NCBI GenBank assembly: GCA_035502095.1 | Contig: DATJUX010000001.1 | Span: forward strand, 1 to 36,128 | Direction: 5' to 3' | DNA from: JAKANT01 sp035502095 | Lineage (GTDB): Bacteria > Pseudomonadota > Gammaproteobacteria > Burkholderiales > Burkholderiaceae_F | DNA: 36,128 nucleotides | Shown: positions 15,928-25,100 of the stretch, in pieces | Numbering within the stretch: position 1 is the stretch's first letter | Layout of the letters: every line of letters starts with the position of its first letter | The notes under the pieces: model-generated | What the model was told of the DNA's origin: nothing | Seen by the model: the letters and a program-made list of their open reading frames with translations, nothing else | Databases searched by the model: none | Position numbers and translations under genes: made by a program

Positions 15928-17220
15928 ATGAAGCTCGAGTCGTACTGGACCGCCTCCGCGCCGGCTGATCCGCGGCGTGCGGCCGAGCTGCCCACGCAGT
16001 GCGACGTGGCGATCGTCGGCGGCGGCTTCACGGGCCTGTCGGCGGCCCTGGCACTGGCCAGGCGCGGCGCCGCGGTGGTGGTGCTCGAAGCCGGCGAGCG
16101 CGTGGCGGCCGAGGCATCCGGGCGCAACGGCGGGCACGTCAACAACGGCCTCGCGGTCGACTATGCCGAGGTCGCGGCCAAGGTTGGCGTGGAACGCGCG
16201 CGCGCCTGGTACCACGCCTACGACGCCGCGGTCGACGCGGTGGAGCGCATCGTGCGCGACGAGGCGATCGACTGCGACTTCGCACGGCGCGGCAAACTCA
16301 AGCTGGCAACGCGGCCGGCGCACCTGGAAGCGTTTTCGCGCAGCGCCGATCGGCTGGCGGCCGACGGTGTCGACACCGACGTGCAGATCCTGCACGCGCC
16401 GCGTGTGCGCGCCGAGGTGGCGAGCGAGCGTTTCATCGGCGGCCTGCTCTACAAGCGCAGCGGCCAGATGCATATGGGCCGCTTCGCGCACGGCCTCGCA
16501 CGGGCTGCCGAGCGCAGCGGCGCACGAATCCACACCGGAACCTGCGTGCAGCGGCTCGAGCGGGTCGGGCGCAGCCAAACGCACCGCTTGTTGACCAGTC
16601 GCGGCACCGTGCGCGCGGCCCAGGTGCTGCTGGCCAACGGCGCGGCCCGGCATGGCGGCTACGGCAGCTTCGGCTGGCTGCGTCGGCGCATCGTGCCCAT
16701 CGGCAGCTTCATCGTCGTCACCGAACCGCTGGGCGCGGAGCGCGCGCGTGCACTGCTGCGCGAGCGCCGCACCTACGTGACGATGGCCAACATCCACCAC
16801 TACTTCCGCTTGAGCCCGGACCACCGGCTCGTGTTCGGCGGGCGCGCGCGCTTCGCCGTCAGCAGCCTTGTGTCAGACGCGAAGAGCGGCGCGATCCTGC
16901 ACGCCGGGATGATCGAGATGTTTCCGCAGCTGCAAGGCGTGCGCATCGACTACTGCTGGGGTGGCCTGGTCGACATGACGCAAGACCGCCTGCCGCATGC
17001 CGGCGAGCGCGACGGTTTGTACTACTCCACCGGCTACAGCGGCCACGGCACGCAGATGTCGGTGCTGATGGGCGAGCGCATGGCGGCCGTGATGGCCGGC
17101 GATGCCGCCGCCAATCCCTGGCAGGGCCGCGACTGGCCTGCGATCCCCGGCCACGTCGGCCCGCCCTGGTTTCTTCCCGCGGTGGGCCTGTACTACCAGC
17201 TCAAGGACCGGCTCGCCTGA
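15928..17220 (+). CDS. FAD-dependent oxidoreductase, PuuB-like (copy B)
   Basis: A 430-residue DAO-family flavoenzyme. FAD motif GGGFTG is at 31-36, VVVLEAGE ends the second strand, and EASGRNGGHVNNG and GYSGHGTQMS match the family. The whole protein aligns with copy A at 5813, from the MKLxSYW start to the PWFLPxVGxxYxLKDRxA end. The two probably oxidise related amines rather than the same one, since the middle substrate-binding regions differ more. It is followed 42 bases later by the ABC importer genes, tying import to amine oxidation. Confidence 0.87.
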   Translation: MKLESYWTASAPADPRRAAELPTQCDVAIVGGGFTGLSAALALARRGAAVVVLEAGERVAAEASGRNGGHVNNGLAVDYAEVAAKVGVERARAWYHAYDAAVDAVERIVRDEAIDCDFARRGKLKLATRPAHLEAFSRSADRLAADGVDTDVQILHAPRVRAEVASERFIGGLLYKRSGQMHMGRFAHGLARAAERSGARIHTGTCVQRLERVGRSQTHRLLTSRGTVRAAQVLLANGAARHGGYGSFGWLRRRIVPIGSFIVVTEPLGAERARALLRERRTYVTMANIHHYFRLSPDHRLVFGGRARFAVSSLVSDAKSGAILHAGMIEMFPQLQGVRIDYCWGGLVDMTQDRLPHAGERDGLYYSTGYSGHGTQMSVLMGERMAAVMAGDAAANPWQGRDWPAIPGHVGPPWFLPAVGLYYQLKDRLA

Positions 17221-17262
17221 GACGCCTTGCATTCCAACCACGAGACAACGGAGGAGCGCACC

Positions 17263-18885
17263 ATGACCGATCACACGACGTTCGACAAACTTGTCGGCCC
17301 CGATGAAAGCCGTCGCCTGTTCGGTGCGCTGCAGGGCGGCGCCAGCCGCCGTGACGTGCTGAGGATGCTGATGGCGGGCGGCATGCAGGCCGCGCTGGCG
17401 GGCGGCGTGGCGACGCTGGCCGCCACGGCGCACGCGCAGACGCCGCGCAAGGGCGGCCGCATCACGGTGGCAAGCATGGCTTCGGGCGTGAACGACACGC
17501 TCGATCCGGCCCGGCAATCCGCCCACATCGACTACTGCCGCGGCTTCATGTTCTACAACGGGCTGACGTGGCTGGACGGCACACTCACACCGCAGCCATC
17601 GCTGGCCGAGGAGTTCACGACCAAGGACGCCAGCACCTGGGTGTTCAAGCTGCGCAAGGGCGTGCAGTTCCACGACGGCAAGCCGCTGACGCCGGCCGAC
17701 GTGGTGTTCTCCATCATGCGCCACAAGGACGCGGCGACCGCATCGCGGGCCAAGGTGCTGGCCGACCAGATCGAGTCCGTCACCGCCACCGGCCCGAACG
17801 AGGTGACGGTCCACCTGAATTCGCCCAACGCCGACCTGCCAGTGATCCTGGGCACCTTTCACTTCCACATCGTCAAGGAGGGTACGACCGACTTCAGCGC
17901 CGGCATCGGCACCGGCCCGTACCAGGTCAAGGAGTTCAAGCCCGGCGTGCGCTCCATCGCCGTGCGCAACGAGAACTACTGGAAGCCCAACCGCCCTTAC
18001 CTCGACGAAATCGAGCTTGTCGGCATCACGGATGAGTCGGCGCGCGTCAATGCGCTGCTCGCCGGCCAACTGGACCTGGTGAGCTCGGTATCCCCGCGTT
18101 CGGTCGAACGGGTGATGGCCAGCGGCAAGCACACGATCTTCGAGACCAAGGCGCTCTCGTACACCGACCTCATCATGCGGCGCGACAGCAGCCCGGGCAG
18201 CAACCCGGACTTCGTGCTGGCCATGAAGCATCTGTTCAACCGCGAGCAACTGCTGAAGTCCATTCAGCTCGGCCGCGGGTTGGTGGCCAACGACCAGCCC
18301 ATTTCCCCGGCCAACCGCTTCTACTTCAAGGGCCTGCCGCAGCGGCCGTACGACCCCGAGAAGGCGAAGTTCTACCTGAAGAAGGCCAACCTGGGCAGCG
18401 GCCCGATCCCGGTCGTGGCTTCGCCAGCCGCGACGAACTCGGTGGAGATCGCCCTGGTCATGCAGTACGCGGCCCGCCAGATCGGACTCAACCTGGACGT
18501 CAAGCGCATGCCGGCCGACGGCTATTGGTCCACGCACTGGATGAAGCATCCGGTGGGCTTCGGCAACATCAACGCGCGACCCAGCGCCGATCTGGCCCTG
18601 ACGCTGTTCTTCAAGTCCGACGCACCCTGGAACGAGGCGGGCTGGAAGAACGAGAAGTTCGACCAGCTGCTGGTGGCCGCGCGCGCCGAAACGGACCTTG
18701 CCAAGCGCACGCAGATGTATGCCGACATGCAGGCGATGATCCACAACGAAGGGGGTATCGGCATCCCGATGTTCATCTCCGCCCTCGACGGGCACAGCAG
18801 CAAGCTGAAGGGCCTGGTTCCGATTCCGACCGGCGGCATGATGGGCAACTCCTTCGCCGAGCATGTGTGGCTCGACGTGGCCTAG
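17263..18885 (+). CDS. ABC importer substrate-binding protein, peptide/nickel family (SBP_bac_5), Tat-exported
   Basis: A 540-residue extracellular solute-binding protein of the oligopeptide/dipeptide class. The N-terminus carries a twin-arginine motif SRRDVLRML at 28-36, a hydrophobic alanine-rich stretch and a probable cleavage site after AHA near residue 58, so export by the Tat route is likely. The family signature lies in LAEEFTTKDASTWVF, LRKGVQFHDGKPLTPADVVFS (shown in parts). GGAGG precedes the ATG at good spacing. It would deliver the substrate to the two permeases encoded next. Proteins of this family bind peptides, but also opines and other amino compounds, so the ligand is open. 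Confidence 0.92.
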   Translation: MTDHTTFDKLVGPDESRRLFGALQGGASRRDVLRMLMAGGMQAALAGGVATLAATAHAQTPRKGGRITVASMASGVNDTLDPARQSAHIDYCRGFMFYNGLTWLDGTLTPQPSLAEEFTTKDASTWVFKLRKGVQFHDGKPLTPADVVFSIMRHKDAATASRAKVLADQIESVTATGPNEVTVHLNSPNADLPVILGTFHFHIVKEGTTDFSAGIGTGPYQVKEFKPGVRSIAVRNENYWKPNRPYLDEIELVGITDESARVNALLAGQLDLVSSVSPRSVERVMASGKHTIFETKALSYTDLIMRRDSSPGSNPDFVLAMKHLFNREQLLKSIQLGRGLVANDQPISPANRFYFKGLPQRPYDPEKAKFYLKKANLGSGPIPVVASPAATNSVEIALVMQYAARQIGLNLDVKRMPADGYWSTHWMKHPVGFGNINARPSADLALTLFFKSDAPWNEAGWKNEKFDQLLVAARAETDLAKRTQMYADMQAMIHNEGGIGIPMFISALDGHSSKLKGLVPIPTGGMMGNSFAEHVWLDVA

Positions 18886-18901
18886 TGCGGATGCAGCGGC
18901 G

Positions 18902-19858
18902 ATGAACACCCTCTTGTTCAAGCTGCTCGCGCAGCGCATCGGCCTGGCATTGCTGTCGTTGCTGGCGGTGTCGGTAGTGGTGTTTGTGATTACCGGCGTT
19001 CTGCCCGGCGACGCGGCGCAGGAGCAGCTAGGCCAGGAGGCCACGCCCGAGGCGCTGGCCGCGCTGCGAGCGCAGATGGGCCTGGACGTGCCGGCCCCTG
19101 CGCGCTACGTGCGCTGGCTGGGTGGCCTGATGCGCGGCGATCTGGGCACTTCGACGACGACCCAACTGCCCGTGTCCGAGCTCATCGCCAGCCGGCTGCC
19201 CAACTCGCTGCTGCTGGCGGCCGTGACCGCGTTGTTCTCGGTGCCCATCGCGCTCACGCTCGGTATCGCGGCCGCCGTGTGGCGCGGCTCGTGGTTCGAC
19301 CGCGGCGCCTCCACCGCCGCGGTGGCCGTGGTCTCGGTGCCCGAGTTTCTGGTGGCCACGCTGGCCGTGCTGGTGTTCGCGGTGCAGCTGCGCTGGCTGC
19401 CGGCGCTTTCCTACCTGAGCAATATCGAGTCGCTCGGGCAGTTGCTGCGCGCCTTCGCGATGCCGGTGCTGACGCTTACCTGCGTCATCGTGGCGCAGAT
19501 GATGCGCATGACACGCGCGGCCGTAATCGACCAGCTCGAGGCCCCGTACATCGAGATGGTGCAGCTCAAGGGCGCCTCGCCGCTGCGCACCGTGCTCGCG
19601 CACGCGCTGCCGAACGCGGTCGGCCCGATCGCCAATGCGGTGGCGCTGAGCCTGTCGTACCTGCTGGGCGGGGTGATCATCGTCGAGACCATCTTCAACT
19701 ACCCTGGCATCGCCAAGCTGATGGTCGACGGCGTCACCCAGCGCGACATCCCGCTCGTGCAGGCTTGCGCGATGCTTTTCTGTGCCGGCTACCTGATCCT
19801 GGTAACGACCGCCGACCTGTGCGGCATCCTCGCCAATCCTCGCCTGCGGCACCGTTGA
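18902..19858 (+). CDS. ABC importer permease, DppB-like
   Basis: A 318-residue inner-membrane permease of the binding-protein-dependent dipeptide/oligopeptide class. Hydrophobic segments are visible near residues 9-31 (AQRIGLALLSLLAVSVVVFV), 98-122, 136-160, 185-205, and towards the end. The cytoplasmic EAA loop for ATPase docking is represented by EMVQLKGASPLRTVLAHALPN (quoted in part: KGASPLRTVLAHALPN). ATG 18902 is chosen because the first transmembrane helix starts directly after it. It follows the binding protein by 16 bases and precedes the second permease. Confidence 0.92.
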   Translation: MNTLLFKLLAQRIGLALLSLLAVSVVVFVITGVLPGDAAQEQLGQEATPEALAALRAQMGLDVPAPARYVRWLGGLMRGDLGTSTTTQLPVSELIASRLPNSLLLAAVTALFSVPIALTLGIAAAVWRGSWFDRGASTAAVAVVSVPEFLVATLAVLVFAVQLRWLPALSYLSNIESLGQLLRAFAMPVLTLTCVIVAQMMRMTRAAVIDQLEAPYIEMVQLKGASPLRTVLAHALPNAVGPIANAVALSLSYLLGGVIIVETIFNYPGIAKLMVDGVTQRDIPLVQACAMLFCAGYLILVTTADLCGILANPRLRHR

Positions 19859-19868
19859 AGGAGCTGCG

Positions 19869-20744
19869 ATGTCGACTGCAATCCACGCTGGATCCATCGA
19901 TCGGTCGGTCCTGCGCCGTTGGCGCGATCGGCTTGCCCACTTCGGCCCGACCGGCTGGCTCGGCCTGGCCGTGATCGCCTTCTGGGCCGCGGCTGCGATC
20001 TTCGGGCCGGCGCTGATGTCGCAGAGAGGCGACGTCGGCGGCGGCGACGTCTTCGCGCCGATCAGCGCCGCGCACTGGTTCGGCACCGATTACCTGGGGC
20101 GCGACATGCTGGCTCGAGTGATCGAAGGAGCTCGCTACACCGTCGGCGTGGCCTTCGGCGCCACGCTGCTGGCCAGCGGCACCGGCACACTGCTGGCACT
20201 GCTGGCGGCCGCCAGCGGGCGCTGGATCGACGGCACGCTGAGCCGCGCGCTCGACACGTTGACCGCGATCCCGAGCAAGATGTTCGCACTGCTGATGGTG
20301 GCAGGCTTCGGCTCCTCGGTGACGATGCTCATCGTCACCGCGGCCATCATCTACGTGCCCGGCGCCTACCGCATCGCGCGCTCGCTGGCCGTCAACATCA
20401 ACGCGCTCGACTACGTGACCGTGGCGCGCACGCGCGGCGAAGGCATCGTCTACGTGATGCTGCAGGAGATCCTGCCCAACATCACCGGGCCGATGCTGGC
20501 CGACTTCGGGCTGCGCTTCGTGTACGTAGTGCTGCTGCTGGCCAGCTTGAGCTTCCTCGGTCTCGGCATACAGCCACCCGAGGCCGACTGGGGCTCGCTG
20601 GTGCGCGAGAACATCGAGACGCTCGCCAGCGGCGGCGCCGCGGTCATCGCGCCCTCGATCGCCATTGCCAGCCTGACGATTGCCGTCAATCTGGTCATCG
20701 ACAACCTGCCGGGCCGCGCGGCCCGCGAACGGGGAGCACGCTGA
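19869..20744 (+). CDS. ABC importer permease, DppC-like
   Basis: A 291-residue second permease subunit. It has an N-terminal transmembrane segment near residues 30-50 (GWLGLAVIAFWAAAAIFGP), the family motif HWFGTDYLGRDMLARV, and an EAA-type loop around VARTRGEGIVYVMLQEILPN (residues about 178-200). It forms the heterodimeric channel with the DppB-like subunit. Its TGA overlaps the ATG of the ATPase gene (TGATG), so stoichiometric translation is likely. An AGGAG lies just before the ATG. Confidence 0.92.
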   Translation: MSTAIHAGSIDRSVLRRWRDRLAHFGPTGWLGLAVIAFWAAAAIFGPALMSQRGDVGGGDVFAPISAAHWFGTDYLGRDMLARVIEGARYTVGVAFGATLLASGTGTLLALLAAASGRWIDGTLSRALDTLTAIPSKMFALLMVAGFGSSVTMLIVTAAIIYVPGAYRIARSLAVNINALDYVTVARTRGEGIVYVMLQEILPNITGPMLADFGLRFVYVVLLLASLSFLGLGIQPPEADWGSLVRENIETLASGGAAVIAPSIAIASLTIAVNLVIDNLPGRAARERGAR

Positions 20745-22366
20745 TGGGCGCTTTGGTCGTCGTCGACAAGCTCACGGTCAGTGCCGGCAGTGCCACGCTG
20801 GTTGACGCTCTGAGCTTCACCATCCGTCCGGGTGAGGTGCTGGCGCTGATCGGCGAATCGGGCTCGGGCAAAACCACGACGGCGCTGGCGCTGATGGGCC
20901 ACGCCCGCCGCGGCTGCCGCATCAGCGGCGGCAGCGTGCGCATCGGCGACGTGGACGTGCTCTCGCTGGCGCCGCGACAGCTGCGCGCGCTGCGCGGGCG
21001 CACCGTGTCCTACATCGCGCAGAGCGCGGCGGCGTCGTTCGACCCGTCGCGCAGCATCCTCGACCAGGTGGTGGAGCCTGCCTGCCTGCACGGCACGCTG
21101 CCGCGTGGAGAAGCGGAGCTGAAGGCGATCGCGCTGTTCCGCGAGTTGGCGCTGCCGGAGCCGGAGACCATCGGCCAGCGCTACCCGCACCAGGTCTCTG
21201 GTGGCCAGCTGCAGCGGCTGATGGCGGCCATGGCGCTGATCACCGAGCCCGACGTCGTGATCCTCGACGAGCCCACCACCGCGCTCGACGTGACCACGCA
21301 AGTGGAAGTGCTGCGTGCCTTCCGCCGCGTGGTACGCGAGCGCCACGTGACCGCGGTGTACGTCAGCCACGACCTGGCGGTGGTGGCCCAGATGGCCGAC
21401 CACATCCTGGTGCTGCGCGACGGCCGCATGCGCGAAGTGGGAGCCACCGAACGCCTGCTCGCGTCGCCGCAGAACGAATACACCCAAAGCTTGCTGGCCG
21501 CGGCGCGGCCAGCAACGCGCACCGCCGGCACGGCGCGTGACGACGCCGACGTGCTGCTGCGCGTGAAGGGGCTCAGCGCCGGCTACGGTGCACCGGGGCC
21601 CGGCGGAAAACCGGCGGTGACGATCCTCGAGGACATCGACCTCCAGCTCAAGCGTGGGCAGGCGATCGGTGTCATCGGCGAGTCGGGTTCGGGCAAGACG
21701 ACGCTGGCCCGCGTCATCGCCGGACTGCTGCCGCCCAGCACGGGCACGATGGAGTTCGACGGCCGCGCGCTGCCACCGGCGCTCGGCGCACGCAGCCGCG
21801 ACAACCTGCGTCGCATCCAGATCGTCTTCCAGTCGGCCGACACGGCGCTCAATCCTTCGCAGACCATCGACCGCATCCTGGCGCGACCGCTGCAGTTCTA
21901 TCGCGGGCTCAAGGGCGAGCCGTTGCGCAAGCGCATCGACGAGCTGCTGGACCTGGTCAAGCTGCCGCGCACGCTGGCCGGGCGGCTGCCCGGCGGCCTC
22001 TCCGGCGGGCAGAAGCAGCGCGTGAACCTGGCGCGCGCATTGGCGGCCGAGCCAGACCTGATCCTGTGCGACGAGGTGACTTCCGCCCTCGACACGGTGG
22101 TCGGCGCCGCGGTGCTGGACCTGATCGCCGAGCTGCGCAAGGAACTCGGCGTGTCCTATCTGTTCATCAGCCATGACCTGCACACGGTGCGCGCGGTATG
22201 CGACGAGATCGTGGTGATGCAGTACGGCCGCAAGCTGGCACAGGTCGCGCGCGCCGACTACGACCGCGGCCCGCACCATCCTTACTACGAGCAACTGGCG
22301 CGCGCCGTCCCCGAGTTGCGCCGCGGCTGGCTCGACGAGATGGACGCGCAGCGCAAGGCCGCTTGA
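20744..22366 (+). CDS. ABC importer ATPase with two fused nucleotide-binding domains (DppD-DppF fusion)
   Basis: A 540-residue protein containing two complete ABC ATPase domains in tandem. Domain 1 has Walker A GESGSGKTT at 37-45, signature VSGGQLQR and Walker B VVILDEPTTALD. Domain 2 has a second GESGSGKTT near residue 310, signature LSGGQKQR and Walker B LILCDEVTSALD. The Walker B of domain 2 has CDEVTS in place of the more usual DEPTS, a variation also seen in some functional relatives. Fusion of the DppD and DppF equivalents into one chain is known, for example in GsiA-type transporters. It energises import of the compound bound by the upstream binding protein. Confidence 0.93.
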   Translation: MGALVVVDKLTVSAGSATLVDALSFTIRPGEVLALIGESGSGKTTTALALMGHARRGCRISGGSVRIGDVDVLSLAPRQLRALRGRTVSYIAQSAAASFDPSRSILDQVVEPACLHGTLPRGEAELKAIALFRELALPEPETIGQRYPHQVSGGQLQRLMAAMALITEPDVVILDEPTTALDVTTQVEVLRAFRRVVRERHVTAVYVSHDLAVVAQMADHILVLRDGRMREVGATERLLASPQNEYTQSLLAAARPATRTAGTARDDADVLLRVKGLSAGYGAPGPGGKPAVTILEDIDLQLKRGQAIGVIGESGSGKTTLARVIAGLLPPSTGTMEFDGRALPPALGARSRDNLRRIQIVFQSADTALNPSQTIDRILARPLQFYRGLKGEPLRKRIDELLDLVKLPRTLAGRLPGGLSGGQKQRVNLARALAAEPDLILCDEVTSALDTVVGAAVLDLIAELRKELGVSYLFISHDLHTVRAVCDEIVVMQYGRKLAQVARADYDRGPHHPYYEQLARAVPELRRGWLDEMDAQRKAA

Positions 22367-22384
22367 ACGCACCGAGGACCCTCG

Positions 22385-23485
22385 ATGACTCCCACGTTTC
22401 GAATCGCCGCCATCCCCGGCGACGGCATCGGCAAGGAGGTGATGCCGGAAGGCTTGCGTGTGCTGCGTTCCGCGGCCGAGCGCTTCGGCTTCGGGCTCGA
22501 CATCCGCCCCATCGAATGGGCGAGCTGCGACTACTACCAGGCGCACGGCAGCATGATGCCGGCCGACTGGAAGGAGCAACTGCGCGGCGCTGATGCGTTG
22601 TACTTCGGGGCGGTCGGCTGGCCGGCCACGGTGCCCGACCATGTTTCGCTATGGGGTTCGCTGCTGAAGTTTCGCCGCGAGTTCGACCAGTACGTGAACC
22701 TGCGGCCGGTGCGCCTGTTCGACGGCGTGCCCTGCCCGCTGGTCGATCAGAACGGAAAGGCGCGCAAGCCCGGCGACGTCGACTACCTGGTGGTGCGCGA
22801 GAACACCGAGGGCGAATACACGTCGCTGGGTGGCGTCATGTTCGAAGGCACCGAGCGCGAAGTCGTGATCCAGGAGTCGCTGTACACGCGAGTCGGCGCC
22901 GACCGTGTGCTGCGTTACGCGTTCGAGGCCGCGCGGGCGCGCCAGCGCAAGCACCTGACCGTCGCCACCAAGAGCAACGGCATCGCGGTCAGCATGCCGT
23001 GGTGGGACCGTCGTGCCGACGCGGTTGCACAAGACTACCCGGACGTAACCGTCGACAAGCAGCACATCGACATTCTGAGTGCGCGCTTCGTGCTCCAGCC
23101 GCAGCGCTTCGACGTCGTGGTCGCGACCAACTTGTTCGGCGACATCCTGTCGGACCTCGGTCCCGCGACCACCGGCACGATCGGTTTGGCGCCTTCCGCC
23201 AACCTGAATCCCGAGCGCAGGTTTCCGTCGCTGTTCGAGCCGGTGCACGGGTCGGCGCCGGACATCTACGGCAGGAACATCGCCAATCCGATCGCGATGA
23301 TCTGGTCCGGCGCGTTGATGCTGGACTTTCTCGGCAACGGCTCCGGACCGTGCCGTGCGGCGCACGATGCCATCGTCCGCGCGATCGAAGCCGTGCTGCG
23401 AGACGGCCCGCGCACCCGGGACCTGGGCGGCACCGGATCGACGACGGAAGTCGGCGCGGCCATCGCGCGGCGCCTGCAAGACTGA
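22385..23485 (+). CDS. ttuC: Tartrate dehydrogenase / D-malate dehydrogenase (decarboxylating)
   Basis: A 366-residue member of the isocitrate/isopropylmalate dehydrogenase family. IPGDGIGKEV begins the fold; RENTEGEY, Lys196 in ATKSNGI, and Asp229, Asp253 and Asp257 (DID, FGDILSDLG) form the metal and catalytic site; HGSAPDIYG binds NAD. The GxVGWPATVPDHVSLWG region is the hallmark of the tartrate/D-malate branch rather than LeuB or Icd. The enzyme oxidises D-malate to pyruvate and CO2, or tartrate to oxaloglycolate. It is the seventh gene of its unit and links the cluster to C4-dicarboxylate metabolism. Gene symbol follows family convention; D-malate specificity (dmlA) is an equal possibility. 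Confidence 0.87.
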   Translation: MTPTFRIAAIPGDGIGKEVMPEGLRVLRSAAERFGFGLDIRPIEWASCDYYQAHGSMMPADWKEQLRGADALYFGAVGWPATVPDHVSLWGSLLKFRREFDQYVNLRPVRLFDGVPCPLVDQNGKARKPGDVDYLVVRENTEGEYTSLGGVMFEGTEREVVIQESLYTRVGADRVLRYAFEAARARQRKHLTVATKSNGIAVSMPWWDRRADAVAQDYPDVTVDKQHIDILSARFVLQPQRFDVVVATNLFGDILSDLGPATTGTIGLAPSANLNPERRFPSLFEPVHGSAPDIYGRNIANPIAMIWSGALMLDFLGNGSGPCRAAHDAIVRAIEAVLRDGPRTRDLGGTGSTTEVGAAIARRLQD

Positions 23486-23519
23486 TTCGGTCTGACGTAC
23501 AGCGCAACGCGCGACGCCG

Positions 23520-24985
23520 ATGATCGGTTCCCGGGATCCGTTGCAGAATGCGCGCGTCGCGGAGCGCATCGAGCGCGACGCGCTTGGCGAACTGGCCGTG
23601 CCCGCGCCGGCGTACTACGGCATCCACACGGTACGGCGCTCGGGAATTTTCCGATTACCGGCGTACCGGTCGGCACGCTGAGCGACCTGATTCGCGCCTA
23701 CGCGCTGGTGAAGAAAGCCGCAGCCCACGCAAATCGCGACCTGGATCTGCTGCCGGAGACCAAAGCGCGCGCGCTCATCGACGCCTGCGACGAGATCGCA
23801 GCCGGGCACCTGCACGACCGGTTCGTGGTCGACGTGATCCAGGGCGGGGCCGGGACCTCGACCAACATGAACGTCAACGAGGTGATCGCCAACCGGGCGC
23901 TCGAGATCCTCGGCTGTCGGCGCGGCGAATACACGAAGCTCCATCCGATCGACGACGTCAACGCGTCGCAGAGCACCAACGACACGTATCCGACGGCGAT
24001 CAAGGTGGGCCTGTGTTTCGCGATCCAGCGCCTGGCCGCGGCGCTGGCCACGCTGCGGAAGAGTCTCGAAAGAAAGGCTTTCGAGTTCCACGATGTCTTG
24101 AAGATCGGGCGAACCCAGTTGCAGGATGCCGTGCCGATGACGCTGGGCCAGGAGTTCTCCGCCTACGCCGTCATGATCGGCGAGGACGAGTTGCGGCTGC
24201 GCGAGGCGACGGCACTCATCACCGAGATCAACCTCGCCGCGACGGCGATCGGCACCGGCATCAATAGCGATCCGGACTACGCGCCGCTCGCGTGCCGCTA
24301 CCTGGCCGATTTCGCGGGCCTGCCGCTGACCCCGGCCGCCAACTTCGTCGAAGCCACGCAGGACACCGGCAGCTTCGTGCAGTTGTCCGGCGTGCTCAAG
24401 CGCATCGCCTGCAAGCTGTCGAAGACCTGCAACGACCTGCGGCTGCTGTCCTCGGGCCCGCAAGCCGGACTCGGCGAGATCTTCCTGCCGCCGCGCGCAG
24501 CGGGTTCGTCGATCATGCCCGGCAAGGTTAATCCGGTGATTCCCGAGGTCGTGAACCAGGTTGCCTTCGAAGTGATCGGCAACGACATGGCAGTGACGAT
24601 GGCCTCCGAGGCCGGGCAACTCCAACTTAACGCCTTCGAGCCGCTGATCGGCTACTCGTTGTCCAAGTCGATCACGCACCTGCAGGCCGCATGCTCGACA
24701 CTGGCGACGAACTGCGTCGACGGCATCAGCGCCAATCGCGCCCTGCTGGCGGAACGCGTGCGCACTTCGGCAGGGCTCGCGACGGCCCTGAACCCCTACA
24801 TCGGCTACGAAAGCGCATGCGAGATCGCCAAAGCGGCCGTCAACGAGAACCGCGCGGTCGCGGATTTCGTGCTCGAACGCGGATTGCTTTCCGCCCAACA
24901 GCTGCGACAGGTCCTGCAGCCCGAGGTGCTGACACGGCCGACGCGGCTGCAGTCCCCGGAGCGCGCCGGGGACACGGCCGCATAG
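23520..24985 (+). pseudogene. aspA: Aspartate ammonia-lyase with a single-base frameshift
   Basis: Aspartase converts aspartate to fumarate and ammonia. The first 38 or so codons from ATG 23520 read DALGELAVPAPAYYGIHTVR, the normal aspartase start, then lose phase near 23630. The next segment, GNFPITGVP through ALVKKAAAHAN and on to the stop at 24985, is in another frame and is complete, including the SS-loop signature GSSIMPGKVNP and TSTNMNVNE. Restoring one G in the GTACGGCGC run near 23632 gives the expected RALGNFPITG. So either a one-base deletion inactivated a recently intact gene, or this is a sequence error. A shorter product from an ATG at 23708 would lack the N-terminal region. Confidence 0.85.
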
Positions 24986-25055
24986 AAACGCGCAAGGGTC
25001 ACCACGCTGGCACGCATGATCACGGGGCGGACCGAGCCCAGGTGAAGTTGCACCA

Positions 25056-25081
25056 GGCGCGGCAGCCTTTACCGCCGCGCC
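25056..25081. terminator. GC-rich hairpin between convergent genes
   Basis: GGCGCGGC and GCCGCGCC form a perfect 8-bp stem with a 10-base loop, lying between the aspartase stop (24985) and the stop of the convergent aldehyde dehydrogenase (25101). Position suits a bidirectional terminator. There is no run of T on either side, so an intrinsic terminator of the classic type is not shown. Confidence 0.35.
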
Positions 25082-25100
25082 GGGACACGGCAAAGTCGCG

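Noticed and set aside
16873..19044. 723-codon minus-strand open frame over the oxidoreductase and binding-protein genes
   Set aside because: It is complementary to two well-supported genes, has no recognisable motif and has typical antisense composition.
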